DNA of 64,000 nt from Myxococcales bacterium (GTDB lineage Bacteria; Myxococcota_C; UBA6777): NCBI GenBank assembly GCA_020632975.1, contig JACKEL010000007.1, positions 62,001 through 126,000 on the forward strand, in the 5' to 3' direction. This document shows, in pieces, positions 17,545 to 27,049 of this stretch (position 1 is its first letter; each line of letters begins with the position of its first letter). The position numbers and the translations under genes were made by a program. The notes under the pieces are model-generated. The model ran no database searches. It was given only the letters and a program-made list of their open reading frames with translations, and was not told where the DNA came from.

Positions 17545-18150
17545 GAGATCTTCCTAGGATTTGCCTCAGTATGAAGTGGAATATTTTCGTTTTTTGGGTG
17601 CTTTGTGTGCACTCGTTTTGTGAGGATGCTCTCTAACAAATCGAGTTTCCTTAGACAAGATGGAGTGAGAGAAAGAAAGACTTTGTACGATGCGTCGTGT
17701 TCTTTATGCAATGCAGAAAAGTCGCGCTCTTTTCCCTTGAGGATATTGGCGTTGGGGCTTTTTCTTGGGATCTTGCTTGACCCATGTGATGCGAATCACA
17801 AACATTAAAAGGGATTTTGTTTTTTTTCTGTTGCTGATCAGATACACGCCGCGGGCATCCTTTCTTGGATGGAAACTTTTGTTGCGCTTCTCACATCTCT
17901 TTAGAACAAGGCGATGCGTTTCTTTTATGTGTTTTGGCGCTTGTCTTGCTTCAGCGGTTTTTGGAAAGCCTCATCGTGGATCGAGGGATATTTTTGAAGT
18001 GTCTGCGCAACGATAAAAAGGCAGAGAGAACAAGACTGGGAAAACACTCCCCCGTTGTTTTGTGGTGTGTGTCTACATTACAATGTGGGTCATGCGGGAC
18101 GGTATAACGAGTGAGACGATAACATCCGCATCAAACGGGCAGGATGTCAC
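17545..18150. other. 606-bp divergent intergenic region
   Basis: It lies between the dehydrogenase and the first 1055-residue lipoprotein gene and must hold promoters for both. A possible -10 (tataac, 18103-18108) lies 43 bp before the lipoprotein start, without a good -35. No gene, RNA or repeat was recognised; small open frames here lack ribosome sites and codon bias. Confidence 0.4.
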
Positions 18151-21100
18151 ATGAAAAGAGCCATGAGAAAACTTTACATACCTTTGATGTTGTTTCTCTT
18201 TGTGGGGGGAACGTTTTTTCCAGGATGTCAGTGCGGTGTAACACTGCGGACAGACCCTGACATCGGGCCTCGCCAACTCAAGACGGACCTGCCTGAAGGA
18301 CTCTTGAAGTTCGATCAACTTCAACGTCTCAGTCAAACCAAGCCCTTCTTGCTCTATAATGATGGCACCTTGCCGTTGAATGTGATCTCCTTCCAAATTA
18401 TCGATGATCCCGAAGGAATCTACTCGATCGTGGAGTCTCCTTCTCAGCAAAAGCCCTTCACTCTAGAGCCTGGGATCAAATTCTCCGTTTCGTTCACGGT
18501 GCGCTTTCGTGCTCGTCGTCCTGGAAACTACACTGCGAAGATGCGCTTCTTTGCGCCTAGCGCGGATAATGCCGATGAAGACGGTTATTTCTACGTTCCT
18601 ATGCCCGGAGAACGTGGAAAGTTTGGACCGCTCTTCGATTGTGGTGAAGGTCTCGACTTCGGCGAAGTCGCTTTTGGTTCTTCCAAAGAACTGACCTGTG
18701 AAGTCAAAAATGCCGGAACAGCGCCACTTTTGATCAATGGATTCAAATACAAGCTCAAGGAAGGCAATACGCCAATCGACTTTGCTTGGATTGCTCCAGA
18801 ACTTCCCTTGCGTATCCCGCCTGGCGATACAGGCGTGACCATCCGTGTAGTGTACAAACCTTCGGACTTTCCGCCCGAAAAAGACGAAGGTGTGTATATC
18901 CTCGAAACCAACTTGCCCGCTGAAAACGACGAGGAAAAAGCGCAGCTTTCTGTCAAAGGTACCACCATCGTTCCTAAGATCGCGCTTATCCCCGTCTATC
19001 CGAGTTGTTCAGAAAGTCTTGATTGCCAACTCTTGGATCAACGCCTCGATTGCCGCGAAGATAGCTACGATCAGAAAAAGCGCTGCGATACGGCCGACGG
19101 CCAGAACCCTTTGATGAAGTTTCCTCGCACGCTGCCCGGAAAGTTGGAACGCAAGATCTTCTTGGTGCGAAACACTGGGAATGCGCCCTTGCAAGTCACA
19201 GGAATGGAGTGGGTCGCTGGCGGAAGCGCTGACTTTGCTCTGTTGGTGCCTTTCTCGCCATTTGTTTTGCAGGGTGGAGAAGAGCGCGCTGTTGAGGTGT
19301 TGTACAAACCCTCCGATAACAACAAAGACCAAGGCCAACTCCGCGTCTTGAGCAACGCTTATCAACAGCCTGAAGCGTTAATGGACGTCGAGGCCGCAGC
19401 CATCGGCTGCAAACTGGCGATCGATCCACAAAAAATCGAGTTCACCAAAGCCGAAACCCGCGAAGTCGTCTTGCGCAACGAAGGCGACGAGATGTGTCAG
19501 ATCAAAAGTGTGACCTTGCGATTTAAGCAAGAACGGGTGTTTGCTCTGCAAAATATCCCCGACCCACGGGATCTTATCGCGCCGAACGCTAGTCGCACCA
19601 TGCAAGTCCAACATACGGTCAATCCCAAAGCCACGCCTGATATCGCGGATGTGGCGAGCAATGACTTCGATCAACCCGACCAAGAAGTCGTCTTGATTCC
19701 CTTTATCCCACGTCCTGAAAAGTGCGCGCTGATTGCAAATCCCGAGATCTTGGATTATCAGATCGTTCAGCCTGGACAAAACAAAAACCTGACCACGACA
19801 TTCTTTAACATTGGACGCGCACCTTGTCGCATCACTGCTGCGCAAGTGATCGGCTTGTCTCCCTCGAATAACAAAGCTTTTGCCCTTGTCAAAGAACTTA
19901 CGCTTCCTTTGATCTTGCCCGAAGGACAGCCTCTTTCGATGGAGGTGCGTTATTCTCCTACCCAAGCAAGCAACTACGAAGGAACGTTGATCCTCGATAC
20001 ACCCGAGGGCGAAACCACCACCACGCAAGTGACCTTGCGCGGCACTTCGGGTTCTCCTTGTCTTGATGTCATTCCTCGCATCGTGGACTTTGGAACGCCT
20101 CGTTTTACTTGCGCGGCACGTGACCAAACCGTGCGCATCGTTCATGTGGGAGCCCCCACTTGTCCTAGCCAGATCACCATCCAAGGCGTGAGCTTGGATG
20201 CGAACACCAGCACGGAGTTCTCGTTGAAGAGAACAGAGCCTGTGATCCCCACGGGTGGACTGGGCTTACAGGCTGGACAGTCGGTTGAGGTGACTTTGGG
20301 GTACACGCCTACTGATCTTGGACAAGATCGTGGCACCTTGGAGATTAAACACACGTTTGCTCCGCAGTCTCCGTTGTTTGTGCCTCTTCAAGGAGAGGGC
20401 ATCCAAGAAGACGAGCAGAAAGATGTCTTCAACCAAAACACCACACCTGCCGCGGATATCCTCTTTGTGGTGGATAACTCTTGTTCGATGGGTGAAGAAC
20501 AACAAAACCTTGCAACCAACTTCCAGTCCTTTATCAACTGGGCGATTCGTTTGAATGTCGATTACCACATCGGGGTCACGACAACCGATACAACGGGACG
20601 ATTGGCACCCGCTGGTTGTTTGCGCCGCGGAACTTCTGCACAGTTCCCTGGCACGATCTCTCCCTTTATCTCGCTGAGAACCAACGATCCTACAGGGGTC
20701 TTTGGTTCGATGGTGAACGTCGGAACACGCGGTAGCGCCGTGGAAAGAGGCTTGGATGCTGCGCACAAAGCCTTGTCCTTGCCCACAAAAGACGATCCCA
20801 ACTGCAACCAAGGCTTCTATCGAGACGCTGCTTCGTTGTCTTTGATCTTCCTCTCGGATGAGCGCGATCAGTCGCCGCTTTCGGAGTCTTTCTACATTAG
20901 CTTCTTTAGAAACCTCAAAGGGCCCCACAACACGGATCTGATTCGTGCCTCTGTTGTGGTCGGGCCGCCACCTGATGGGTGTACCAACCCTGGAACGGGT
21001 CGTGCGACGGCTGCTCCGAAGTACTGGGCTGTTGCGACCGCACTTCGCGGAGAAAAAGCCAACATCTGCGATCCTGACTGGTCCACCACGCTCAACCGTA

Positions 21101-21318
21101 TTGGCGCTGTGACCTTCGGTTTGCGCGATCAGTTCTTCCTCTCGCGTACTCCCGAACCCCCAACGATCGTGGTCAAGGTCGACGGCGCGAACATCCCGCA
21201 AAGCGCAACCAACGGTTGGGTGTACGAGTCGAGCTCTAACTCGATTGTCTTTTCTGCGAGCGCCCGCCCCAACATCGGCTCCAAGATCGAAGTCACCTAC
21301 AAAGCGATCTGCCAATAA
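18151..21318 (+). CDS. Lipoprotein with SPD-2/Hydin-like repeats and C-terminal vWA domain, copy 1
   Basis: 1055 residues. The signal peptide ends in FFPGCQCG, a good lipobox with Cys26 as likely lipid anchor. Residues about 30-750 contain repeated Ig-like segments of the ASPM/SPD-2/Hydin (choice-of-anchor D) type, such as LDFGEVAFGSSKELTCEVKN, IEFTKAETREVVLRNEGDE and VDFGTPRFTCAARDQTVRI, each followed by NxGxxP-like turns. A von Willebrand A domain starts near 768 with ADILFVVDNSCSM, keeping the MIDAS DxSxS pattern (Asp775, Ser777, Ser779) and a FLSDERDQSP segment. A final small beta domain ends in TYKAIC. It is probably surface-exposed and adhesive. AGGA lies 6 bp before the ATG. The next gene is a full-length tandem paralogue of exactly the same length. 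Confidence 0.88.
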   Translation: MKRAMRKLYIPLMLFLFVGGTFFPGCQCGVTLRTDPDIGPRQLKTDLPEGLLKFDQLQRLSQTKPFLLYNDGTLPLNVISFQIIDDPEGIYSIVESPSQQKPFTLEPGIKFSVSFTVRFRARRPGNYTAKMRFFAPSADNADEDGYFYVPMPGERGKFGPLFDCGEGLDFGEVAFGSSKELTCEVKNAGTAPLLINGFKYKLKEGNTPIDFAWIAPELPLRIPPGDTGVTIRVVYKPSDFPPEKDEGVYILETNLPAENDEEKAQLSVKGTTIVPKIALIPVYPSCSESLDCQLLDQRLDCREDSYDQKKRCDTADGQNPLMKFPRTLPGKLERKIFLVRNTGNAPLQVTGMEWVAGGSADFALLVPFSPFVLQGGEERAVEVLYKPSDNNKDQGQLRVLSNAYQQPEALMDVEAAAIGCKLAIDPQKIEFTKAETREVVLRNEGDEMCQIKSVTLRFKQERVFALQNIPDPRDLIAPNASRTMQVQHTVNPKATPDIADVASNDFDQPDQEVVLIPFIPRPEKCALIANPEILDYQIVQPGQNKNLTTTFFNIGRAPCRITAAQVIGLSPSNNKAFALVKELTLPLILPEGQPLSMEVRYSPTQASNYEGTLILDTPEGETTTTQVTLRGTSGSPCLDVIPRIVDFGTPRFTCAARDQTVRIVHVGAPTCPSQITIQGVSLDANTSTEFSLKRTEPVIPTGGLGLQAGQSVEVTLGYTPTDLGQDRGTLEIKHTFAPQSPLFVPLQGEGIQEDEQKDVFNQNTTPAADILFVVDNSCSMGEEQQNLATNFQSFINWAIRLNVDYHIGVTTTDTTGRLAPAGCLRRGTSAQFPGTISPFISLRTNDPTGVFGSMVNVGTRGSAVERGLDAAHKALSLPTKDDPNCNQGFYRDAASLSLIFLSDERDQSPLSESFYISFFRNLKGPHNTDLIRASVVVGPPPDGCTNPGTGRATAAPKYWAVATALRGEKANICDPDWSTTLNRIGAVTFGLRDQFFLSRTPEPPTIVVKVDGANIPQSATNGWVYESSSNSIVFSASARPNIGSKIEVTYKAICQ

Positions 21319-21546
21319 GACCCGACAAGCCTCTCTGGTCAGAAATATTCTTTGATCATTCCCTTTTTTGTCTTCTTGATTCGTCTTTGACTGAGACGCT
21401 TTGTAGGCTCACCAAACAAGAGGTGCCCATGCAAAGTGGGGTTACGAGTACATTCTCGGCTTGATGTCTCTATGTTTTTGTAGTTAGCTGGATTGGACAA
21501 GTTTGTGTGTGTATTGGTTTTTTCTGTTAGAAGAAGTGAGGCAACG

Positions 21547-24500
21547 ATGCGAAGGCGCGAAGGTCGTTGGTTAAGTGTTTGGGTGCTTTTGGGGTGTTTT
21601 TTAGCGATCTCGTTTGCGCCAGGCTGTCAGTGTGGTGTGATGTTGCGGACGGACCCAGAAATCGGGCCTCGTCAACTCAAGACAGATCTTCCTGAAGGGC
21701 TTTTGGTTTTCGATCAAGGCCAACGCTTCAACCAAACACGTCCCTTTTTGGTTTACAACGATGGGACGATGCCTTTGCATGTGATCTCCTTTGGGGTGAT
21801 CGACGATGCCGACGGTGTCTTCGAGATCTTGGAGTCACCTTCTCAACAAAAACCTTTCACTTTGGCACCTACGATCAAAGAGGCTGTTCCTTTTTCTGTT
21901 CGCTTTCGTGCCCGACGCCCTGGGTCTTATAGCGCAAGATTGCGTTTCTTTGCGCCGAGTGCGGACAATGCAGACGAAGACGGTTATGTCTATCTTCGGC
22001 TCCAAGGCGTGCGCGATAAGTTCGGGCCGCTCTTTGATTGCGGTGAGACACTGGACTTTGGTGAGGTCTCTCTCGGTGCCACAAAAGAACTGACTTGCGA
22101 GGTCCAAAACATCGGGACAGCGCCGCTTTTGATCAATGGATTCAAGTACAAAGTCAAAGAGGGCAACACACCGATCGACTTTGCTTGGTTGGGGCCCGAA
22201 CTGCCTTTGCGCATCCCTCCTGATACAAAGGGCGTGATGATTCGCATCGTGTATCGCCCGACGGATCTGGTTTCTGAGAGCGATGAGGGCGTGTACATCC
22301 TCGAAACGAACCTACCCGCCGAAAGCGATGAAGAGAAACCACAGATCGCTGTACGCGGAAAAACCATCGCGCCCAAGATTGCGCTCCTTCCGATGTATCC
22401 GGCTTGTGCGGCTGATGTAGATTGTCAGATCGCAGATGTTCGTTTGGCGTGTCGAGATCAAGCTTTCCTCAAGACCAAACACTGTCAAACGCCAGAGGAT
22501 CAGAATCCTTTGATGAAGTTCCCACGCACGCTCGTCGGAAAGTCCGTGCGTCAGAGTTTTATCGTGTTGAATGAGGGGAACGCGCCTTTGGAAGTGAAGG
22601 GACTTACGTGGAGTGCGGACGCAAGCGCAGACTTTGCGTTGGCTTTGCCCTTTGCGCCTTTTACCTTGCAACCCGGAAAATCCCGTACGATCGAGGTGTT
22701 GTACAAGCCCTCAGACAATAACAAAGACAAAGGTCAACTCCGCGTTTCTAGCAATTCGTATGACAAGCCCGAAGCGTTGATCGATGTGGAAGCCGCAGCC
22801 ATCGGTTGCAAACTGGCGATCGATCCACAAAAAATCGAGTTCGCCAAAGCTGAGACACACGACGTCGTCTTGCGCAACGAAGGCGATGAGATGTGTCAGA
22901 TCAAAAGCGCGACCTTGCGGTTTAAGCAGACACAAGTGTTTGCCTTGCAAAATATCCCCGATCCACGAGATCTTATCGCGCCGAACGCTAGTCGCACCAT
23001 GCAAGTTCAACATACGATCGATCCCAAGGCCACGCCTGATATCGTTGATGTGTTGAGCAATGACTTTGAACGTCCCAACCAAGAAGTTGTCTTGATCCCC
23101 GTGATCCCGCGTCCTGAAAAGTGCGCACTGATCGCAAATCCCACGATCCTCAATTTCCAGATCGTGCAGCCTGGTCAAGACAAGACCTTGAAAGCGACGT
23201 TCTTCAACATCGGGCGGGTTCCATGTCGCGTCACTGCGATGACCACAAGCGGAACCACACCTGCTGGGCATACCGCATTTTCTCTTGCGACGCCTCCAAA
23301 AGCACCGTTCGATGTCGCCGTGGGATCGGCCCTTTCGCTTGATGTGCTTTATGCTCCTACTCAACAAGTCAATTACGAAGGGATCTTGCAACTCGACACC
23401 CCAGATGGAGAGTCCGCCAATACACAAGTGCTCTTGCGCGGTGCGTATGGCTCGCCATGTCTTGAGGTCGTGCCGCGTCTCGTGGACTTTGGCGCCTCGC
23501 GTTTTACTTGCGCTGCGAGAGATCAACGCGTCCATGTGTACCATGTTGGCGCGACGGGCTGCCCGACCCGCATCAACATTCAAAACGTGCGCATTGGCGG
23601 GCAAACCAGCCAAGCCTTCTCACTCAAAGGCACCAATCCTGTGATCCCACGTACTGGACTGAATCTTACATCGGGTCAGTCTGTGGAGATCACGGTGGGG
23701 TATCGTCCCACACAAGTGGGCGCAGATCACGATAACTTGGAGATCTTTCACTCCTTTGTTCCACAATCCCCGATGTCTGTTCCTCTCGAAGGGACGGGGG
23801 TCTTGGAAGACGAACAAACGGATGTCTTCATCCAACGCAATACCCCCATGGTGGATATCCTCTTTGTGGTGGATAACTCCTGTTCGATGCGCGGAGAACA
23901 ACAAAACCTCGCGGATAACTTCGTCAGCTTCATCAACTGGGCCAGTCGTCTGAATGTCGATTATCACATCGGGGTCACCACGACCGATATCTCTGGGCGT
24001 AGCGGGACACCTGGCTGTCTCCACGAAGTGACCGACGCCCAAAATCAAAAGCATCGCTATCTCAAGATCTCAACGCCTACACCTTTGGATGTTTTCGAGA
24101 AGATGGCCAATGTGGGGACACGAGGAAGTGGTTCTGAGCAAGGACTGGAGGGGGCTTACCGCGCATTGACGCCACCCGTTCGAGATAGTTTTGCGTGTAA
24201 CTATCAATTCTATCGCGATGATGCGTCTCTCTCGTTGGTCTTTGTTTCTGACGAAGAAGATCAATCGCCCAAGACGTACAACTTTTACTTAAACTTCTTC
24301 CAAAATATCAAAGGTGTACGGAATGCCAACTTGGTGCGCGCATCTGCGATCGTGGGGCCGCCGCCAGGTGGTTGTCGCAACAGTGGCTCAAGCGTCTCAG
24401 CGCGTTCTGCGCAGCGTTATTGGGATATGGCGGGTGCCTTGCGAGGAGAGAGGGCGTCGATCTGCTCGGCAGATTGGGCCAAGACGCTTAGCAAGCTAGG

Positions 24501-24714
24501 CGCTGTGTCCTTCGGGCTTTTGGAACAGTTCTTCCTGACGCGAAATGCGGAAGAGAGTTCCATCCAAGTCAAAGTCGATGGAAAGCCCGCTCCACAGGGG
24601 GCAACCAATGGTTGGGTGTACGAGCGATCCTCCAACTCGATCATCTTTGCGACGACTGCGCGTCCGCCCGCAGGAGCGCGCATCGAAGTCTCTTACAAAG
24701 CGATCTGCAACTAA
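21547..24714 (+). CDS. Lipoprotein with SPD-2/Hydin-like repeats and vWA domain, copy 2
   Basis: Also 1055 residues and collinear with copy 1 throughout. The signal peptide ends SFAPGCQCG (lipobox, then Cys). It has matching Hydin-like segments (LDFGEVSLGATKELTCEVQN; IEFAKAETHDVVLRNEGDEM; VDFGASRFTCAARDQRVHV) and a vWA domain with VDILFVVDNSCSMRGEQQNL and FVSDEEDQSPKT. The most alike regions are the signal/anchor junction, about 425-510 and the vWA start; parts of the Hydin repeats and the metal-dependent loops have diverged. The ATG is chosen because GAGG lies just upstream and a signal peptide follows; an in-frame alternative start 18 codons earlier adds a non-signal sequence. The 228-bp gap between the copies suggests separate promoters or a long untranslated spacer. 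Confidence 0.88.
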   Translation: MRRREGRWLSVWVLLGCFLAISFAPGCQCGVMLRTDPEIGPRQLKTDLPEGLLVFDQGQRFNQTRPFLVYNDGTMPLHVISFGVIDDADGVFEILESPSQQKPFTLAPTIKEAVPFSVRFRARRPGSYSARLRFFAPSADNADEDGYVYLRLQGVRDKFGPLFDCGETLDFGEVSLGATKELTCEVQNIGTAPLLINGFKYKVKEGNTPIDFAWLGPELPLRIPPDTKGVMIRIVYRPTDLVSESDEGVYILETNLPAESDEEKPQIAVRGKTIAPKIALLPMYPACAADVDCQIADVRLACRDQAFLKTKHCQTPEDQNPLMKFPRTLVGKSVRQSFIVLNEGNAPLEVKGLTWSADASADFALALPFAPFTLQPGKSRTIEVLYKPSDNNKDKGQLRVSSNSYDKPEALIDVEAAAIGCKLAIDPQKIEFAKAETHDVVLRNEGDEMCQIKSATLRFKQTQVFALQNIPDPRDLIAPNASRTMQVQHTIDPKATPDIVDVLSNDFERPNQEVVLIPVIPRPEKCALIANPTILNFQIVQPGQDKTLKATFFNIGRVPCRVTAMTTSGTTPAGHTAFSLATPPKAPFDVAVGSALSLDVLYAPTQQVNYEGILQLDTPDGESANTQVLLRGAYGSPCLEVVPRLVDFGASRFTCAARDQRVHVYHVGATGCPTRINIQNVRIGGQTSQAFSLKGTNPVIPRTGLNLTSGQSVEITVGYRPTQVGADHDNLEIFHSFVPQSPMSVPLEGTGVLEDEQTDVFIQRNTPMVDILFVVDNSCSMRGEQQNLADNFVSFINWASRLNVDYHIGVTTTDISGRSGTPGCLHEVTDAQNQKHRYLKISTPTPLDVFEKMANVGTRGSGSEQGLEGAYRALTPPVRDSFACNYQFYRDDASLSLVFVSDEEDQSPKTYNFYLNFFQNIKGVRNANLVRASAIVGPPPGGCRNSGSSVSARSAQRYWDMAGALRGERASICSADWAKTLSKLGAVSFGLLEQFFLTRNAEESSIQVKVDGKPAPQGATNGWVYERSSNSIIFATTARPPAGARIEVSYKAICN

Positions 24715-24717
24715 CGG

Positions 24718-25221
24718 CTAAGGTGTGGTCTGAGGGGCCTTCCAATCGCCGCGTTTTCCTCCCGACTTTTCGACCAAACCGATATCTGTAATCATCATCG
24801 CTGGATCGACGGCTTTTGCCATGTCGTAGAGTGTCAGTGCTGCGAGGCTGCAAGCTGTCAAAGCTTCCATCTCTACGCCTGTTTGGGCTGCGTTGCGTAC
24901 ATCAGCACTGACGCGAACGGTGGTGTCATCGATGGCTTCGATGTGGATCTCGATCTTGGAAAGTGGGATCGGGTGACAAAGTGGGATCAGCTCCCATGTG
25001 CGTTTGGCTCCCATAATCCCGGCGATACGGGCGACTTGGAGAGCATCGCCTTTGGGTAGTTTCGCGTGCATCAAAAGATCGAGGGTTTCAGGGAGCATAC
25101 GAACGAAGGCTTGCGCGACCGCACGGCGCGACGTCACAGCTTTCTCTGAGATATCGACCATTCGTGCGGCACCTTCTTCGTCGAGGTGTGTGAGTTGTGT
25201 TGGGTTGGTTTCTTGGCTCAT
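24718..25221 (-). CDS. moaC: Cyclic pyranopterin monophosphate synthase
   Basis: A 167-residue MoaC: LTHLDEEGAARMVDISEKAV at the N-terminus, LIPLCHPIPLSKIEI, the catalytic GVEMEALTACSLAALTLYDM and a C-terminal KSGGKRGDW. MoaC converts the MoaA product to cyclic pyranopterin monophosphate in molybdenum cofactor synthesis. AAGGA lies 9 bp before the ATG of MSQETNP. The usual partners moaA, moaB or moeA are not next to it. It is convergent with the second lipoprotein gene, 3 bp apart, with no terminator between them. Confidence 0.95.
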   Translation of the reverse strand: MSQETNPTQLTHLDEEGAARMVDISEKAVTSRRAVAQAFVRMLPETLDLLMHAKLPKGDALQVARIAGIMGAKRTWELIPLCHPIPLSKIEIHIEAIDDTTVRVSADVRNAAQTGVEMEALTACSLAALTLYDMAKAVDPAMMITDIGLVEKSGGKRGDWKAPQTTP

Positions 25222-25354
25222 AAACGGCAATCCTTGTTGGGCTTGGTAGGGAGAGCAAGTGCATCGTTTTTGTGCTTCGTGTCTCTACAGAAGGCGTGCG
25301 CTTGAAGCAAGCCAGACGCAGCGTTGTCGTCGTCTTGTAATGCATGGGCTCTGC

Positions 25355-25383
25355 TTGACACGGTGGTCTAGAGGGGCTACCTA
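25355..25383 (+). promoter_or_regulatory. Possible sigma-70 promoter of trxB
   Basis: A perfect -35 (ttgaca, 25355-25360) is followed 17 bp later by a poor -10 (taccta, 25378-25383), about 50 bp before the trxB start. The -35 alone is convincing. Confidence 0.35.
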
Positions 25384-25434
25384 AAACGCACGATTGGGTA
25401 CATCATCTCTCGATAAATAGAAGAGGCGAATACT

Positions 25435-26391
25435 ATGACAGAACAAGCTACACATAAAAGAGTGGTCATCTTAGGATCGGGTCCTGCGGGCCTTACAGCT
25501 GCGATTTATGCGGCACGTGCCGATCTCGCGCCCTTGGTGATCGATGGGATGGAGCCAGGTGGCCAACTTACCACCACGACGGACGTAGAGAACTATCCTG
25601 GGTTTCCTGATGGTGTGATGGGGCCCGAGATGATGGATATGTTTCGCCGTCAAGCGGAGCGTTTTGGAACAGAGTTTTTGTTTGGCTCCGTGACCAAAGT
25701 CGATTTCTCCGCGCGTCCCTTGAAGATGTGGATCGATGATAGCCAAGAGATGACAACAGATGCGTTGATTATCTCGACGGGTGCTTCGGCCAAATGGCTG
25801 GGCCTTCCCTCTGAGTCTGCGTACCGCGGCTTTGGTGTTTCGTCTTGTGCGACTTGCGATGGCTCCTTCTTCAAAAATGAAGTGATGGTGGTCGTTGGTG
25901 GTGGTGACACAGCTTTGGAAGAAGCGCTGTATCTGTCGCGCCTTGGAAGCAAAGTGTACGTTGTGCATCGTCGAGGTGAGTTGCGTGCTTCCAAGATCAT
26001 GCAAGATCGGGCTTTTGCAAATCCCAAGATCGAGTTTGTTTGGAACGCTGCGTTGGATGAGATCCTCGGCGAAGGCCAAGGACACATGAAGAAAGTCACG
26101 GGCGTTCGCTTGCGTGATACCCAAACCGACGAGACCAAAGAACTGGCTTGTGGCGCTGTATTCGTTGCGATCGGACACCAGCCCAACACCAGCCTCTTCG
26201 AAGGCCAGCTGGAGATGCACCATGGTGGTTACTTGGTGGTCGAGCCTGGCAGCACACGCACCAATATCGCTGGCGTGTTTGCAGCAGGTGATGTTGCTGA
26301 TCACTCTTATCGCCAAGCTGTCACAGCCGCAGGTTCGGGCTGTATGGCTGCCATCGATGTAGAGCGTTACTTGGGTGAACTTGAGGGCTAA
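25435..26391 (+). CDS. trxB: Thioredoxin-disulfide reductase
   Basis: A 318-residue low-molecular-weight TrxB. The FAD motif GSGPAG is at 14-19, the redox pair is Cys138/Cys141 in SSCATCDG, the NADPH motif GGGDTA is at 155-160, and the C-terminal FAD signature GVFAAGDVAD is present. It transfers electrons from NADPH to thioredoxin. GAGG lies upstream of the ATG. A cNMP-binding-domain gene follows after 26 bp on the same strand; these domains occur fused in one polypeptide in some bacteria, so a functional link is plausible. Confidence 0.96.
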   Translation: MTEQATHKRVVILGSGPAGLTAAIYAARADLAPLVIDGMEPGGQLTTTTDVENYPGFPDGVMGPEMMDMFRRQAERFGTEFLFGSVTKVDFSARPLKMWIDDSQEMTTDALIISTGASAKWLGLPSESAYRGFGVSSCATCDGSFFKNEVMVVVGGGDTALEEALYLSRLGSKVYVVHRRGELRASKIMQDRAFANPKIEFVWNAALDEILGEGQGHMKKVTGVRLRDTQTDETKELACGAVFVAIGHQPNTSLFEGQLEMHHGGYLVVEPGSTRTNIAGVFAAGDVADHSYRQAVTAAGSGCMAAIDVERYLGELEG

Positions 26392-26417
26392 TCTCTTTCA
26401 GAAAAGGGCGAGTTCGT

Positions 26418-26891
26418 ATGGATGCTTCGTTGGTTGATGTCGCAACTCTCCAGCAGATACCGATCTTTTCGGATATATCGCCACGTAGTTTGGGACTTTT
26501 GAGTGGTTTTTGTAGGATCGAAGAAGCCGAAGAAGGCGAGCTGATCTTTACAGAAGGCCAACAAGGGGACCGCTTTTTCGTGGTGCTTTCGGGGGCGGTT
26601 CGGATCTCTCGTTATATCGAGGGTGTTGGTGAAGAGTTGTTGTCGATGTGCCGCGAAGGAAACTACTTTGGCGAACTCTCTTTGGTGGATGATGCACCCC
26701 GTTCGGCGGATGCGCGTGCTGCGGAGCCTACGCGCCTGCTCACGCTACGCAAAGTCGATCTCGAAGAAGTGATGTTTGCGGATGCCGACTTTGCCCGCGA
26801 GATGTTGTGGGTGTTGGTGCGTCGTCTTGCGGTGCGTGTTCGCGAGACCAACGAAAAACTCCGCGCGTTGTATCAGATGGAATTGCTCTGA
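26418..26891 (+). CDS. Stand-alone cyclic-nucleotide-binding (Crp-like) domain protein
   Basis: 157 residues, nearly all one cNMP-binding fold: LQQIPIFSDISPRSLGLLSG, EGELIFTEGQQGDRFFVVLSG, and the phosphate-binding cassette FGELSLVDDAPRSADARA at 84-101. The ligand-contacting Gly85, Glu86, Arg95 and Ser96 are conserved. A single helix follows, but there is no helix-turn-helix, so it is not a transcription factor. It probably acts by contacting a partner, perhaps TrxB encoded just upstream. A GGGCGAG ribosome site precedes the ATG. Confidence 0.88.
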   Translation: MDASLVDVATLQQIPIFSDISPRSLGLLSGFCRIEEAEEGELIFTEGQQGDRFFVVLSGAVRISRYIEGVGEELLSMCREGNYFGELSLVDDAPRSADARAAEPTRLLTLRKVDLEEVMFADADFAREMLWVLVRRLAVRVRETNEKLRALYQMELL

Positions 26892-26970
26892 TAGGTACTG
26901 TGTGGCAAGGGCAAAAGGGGTAGGGTGGGGTTTCATCGCACACGTATCTTGCGTTGCGTGAAAAAGAACA

Positions 26971-26998
26971 TTGACTTTTCAAACTCCCTTTCTATACT
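26971..26998 (+). promoter_or_regulatory. Sigma-70-type promoter of the yceD-rpmF unit
   Basis: The -35 ttgact (26971-26976) and -10 tatact (26993-26998) are separated by 16 bp, about 50 bp before the start codon of the DUF177 gene. Confidence 0.72.
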
Positions 26999-27049
26999 AC
27001 CTGCTTCGCTGACTTGGATAGTCGGCTTGTGTCTTGAAGGAAAGAATCA

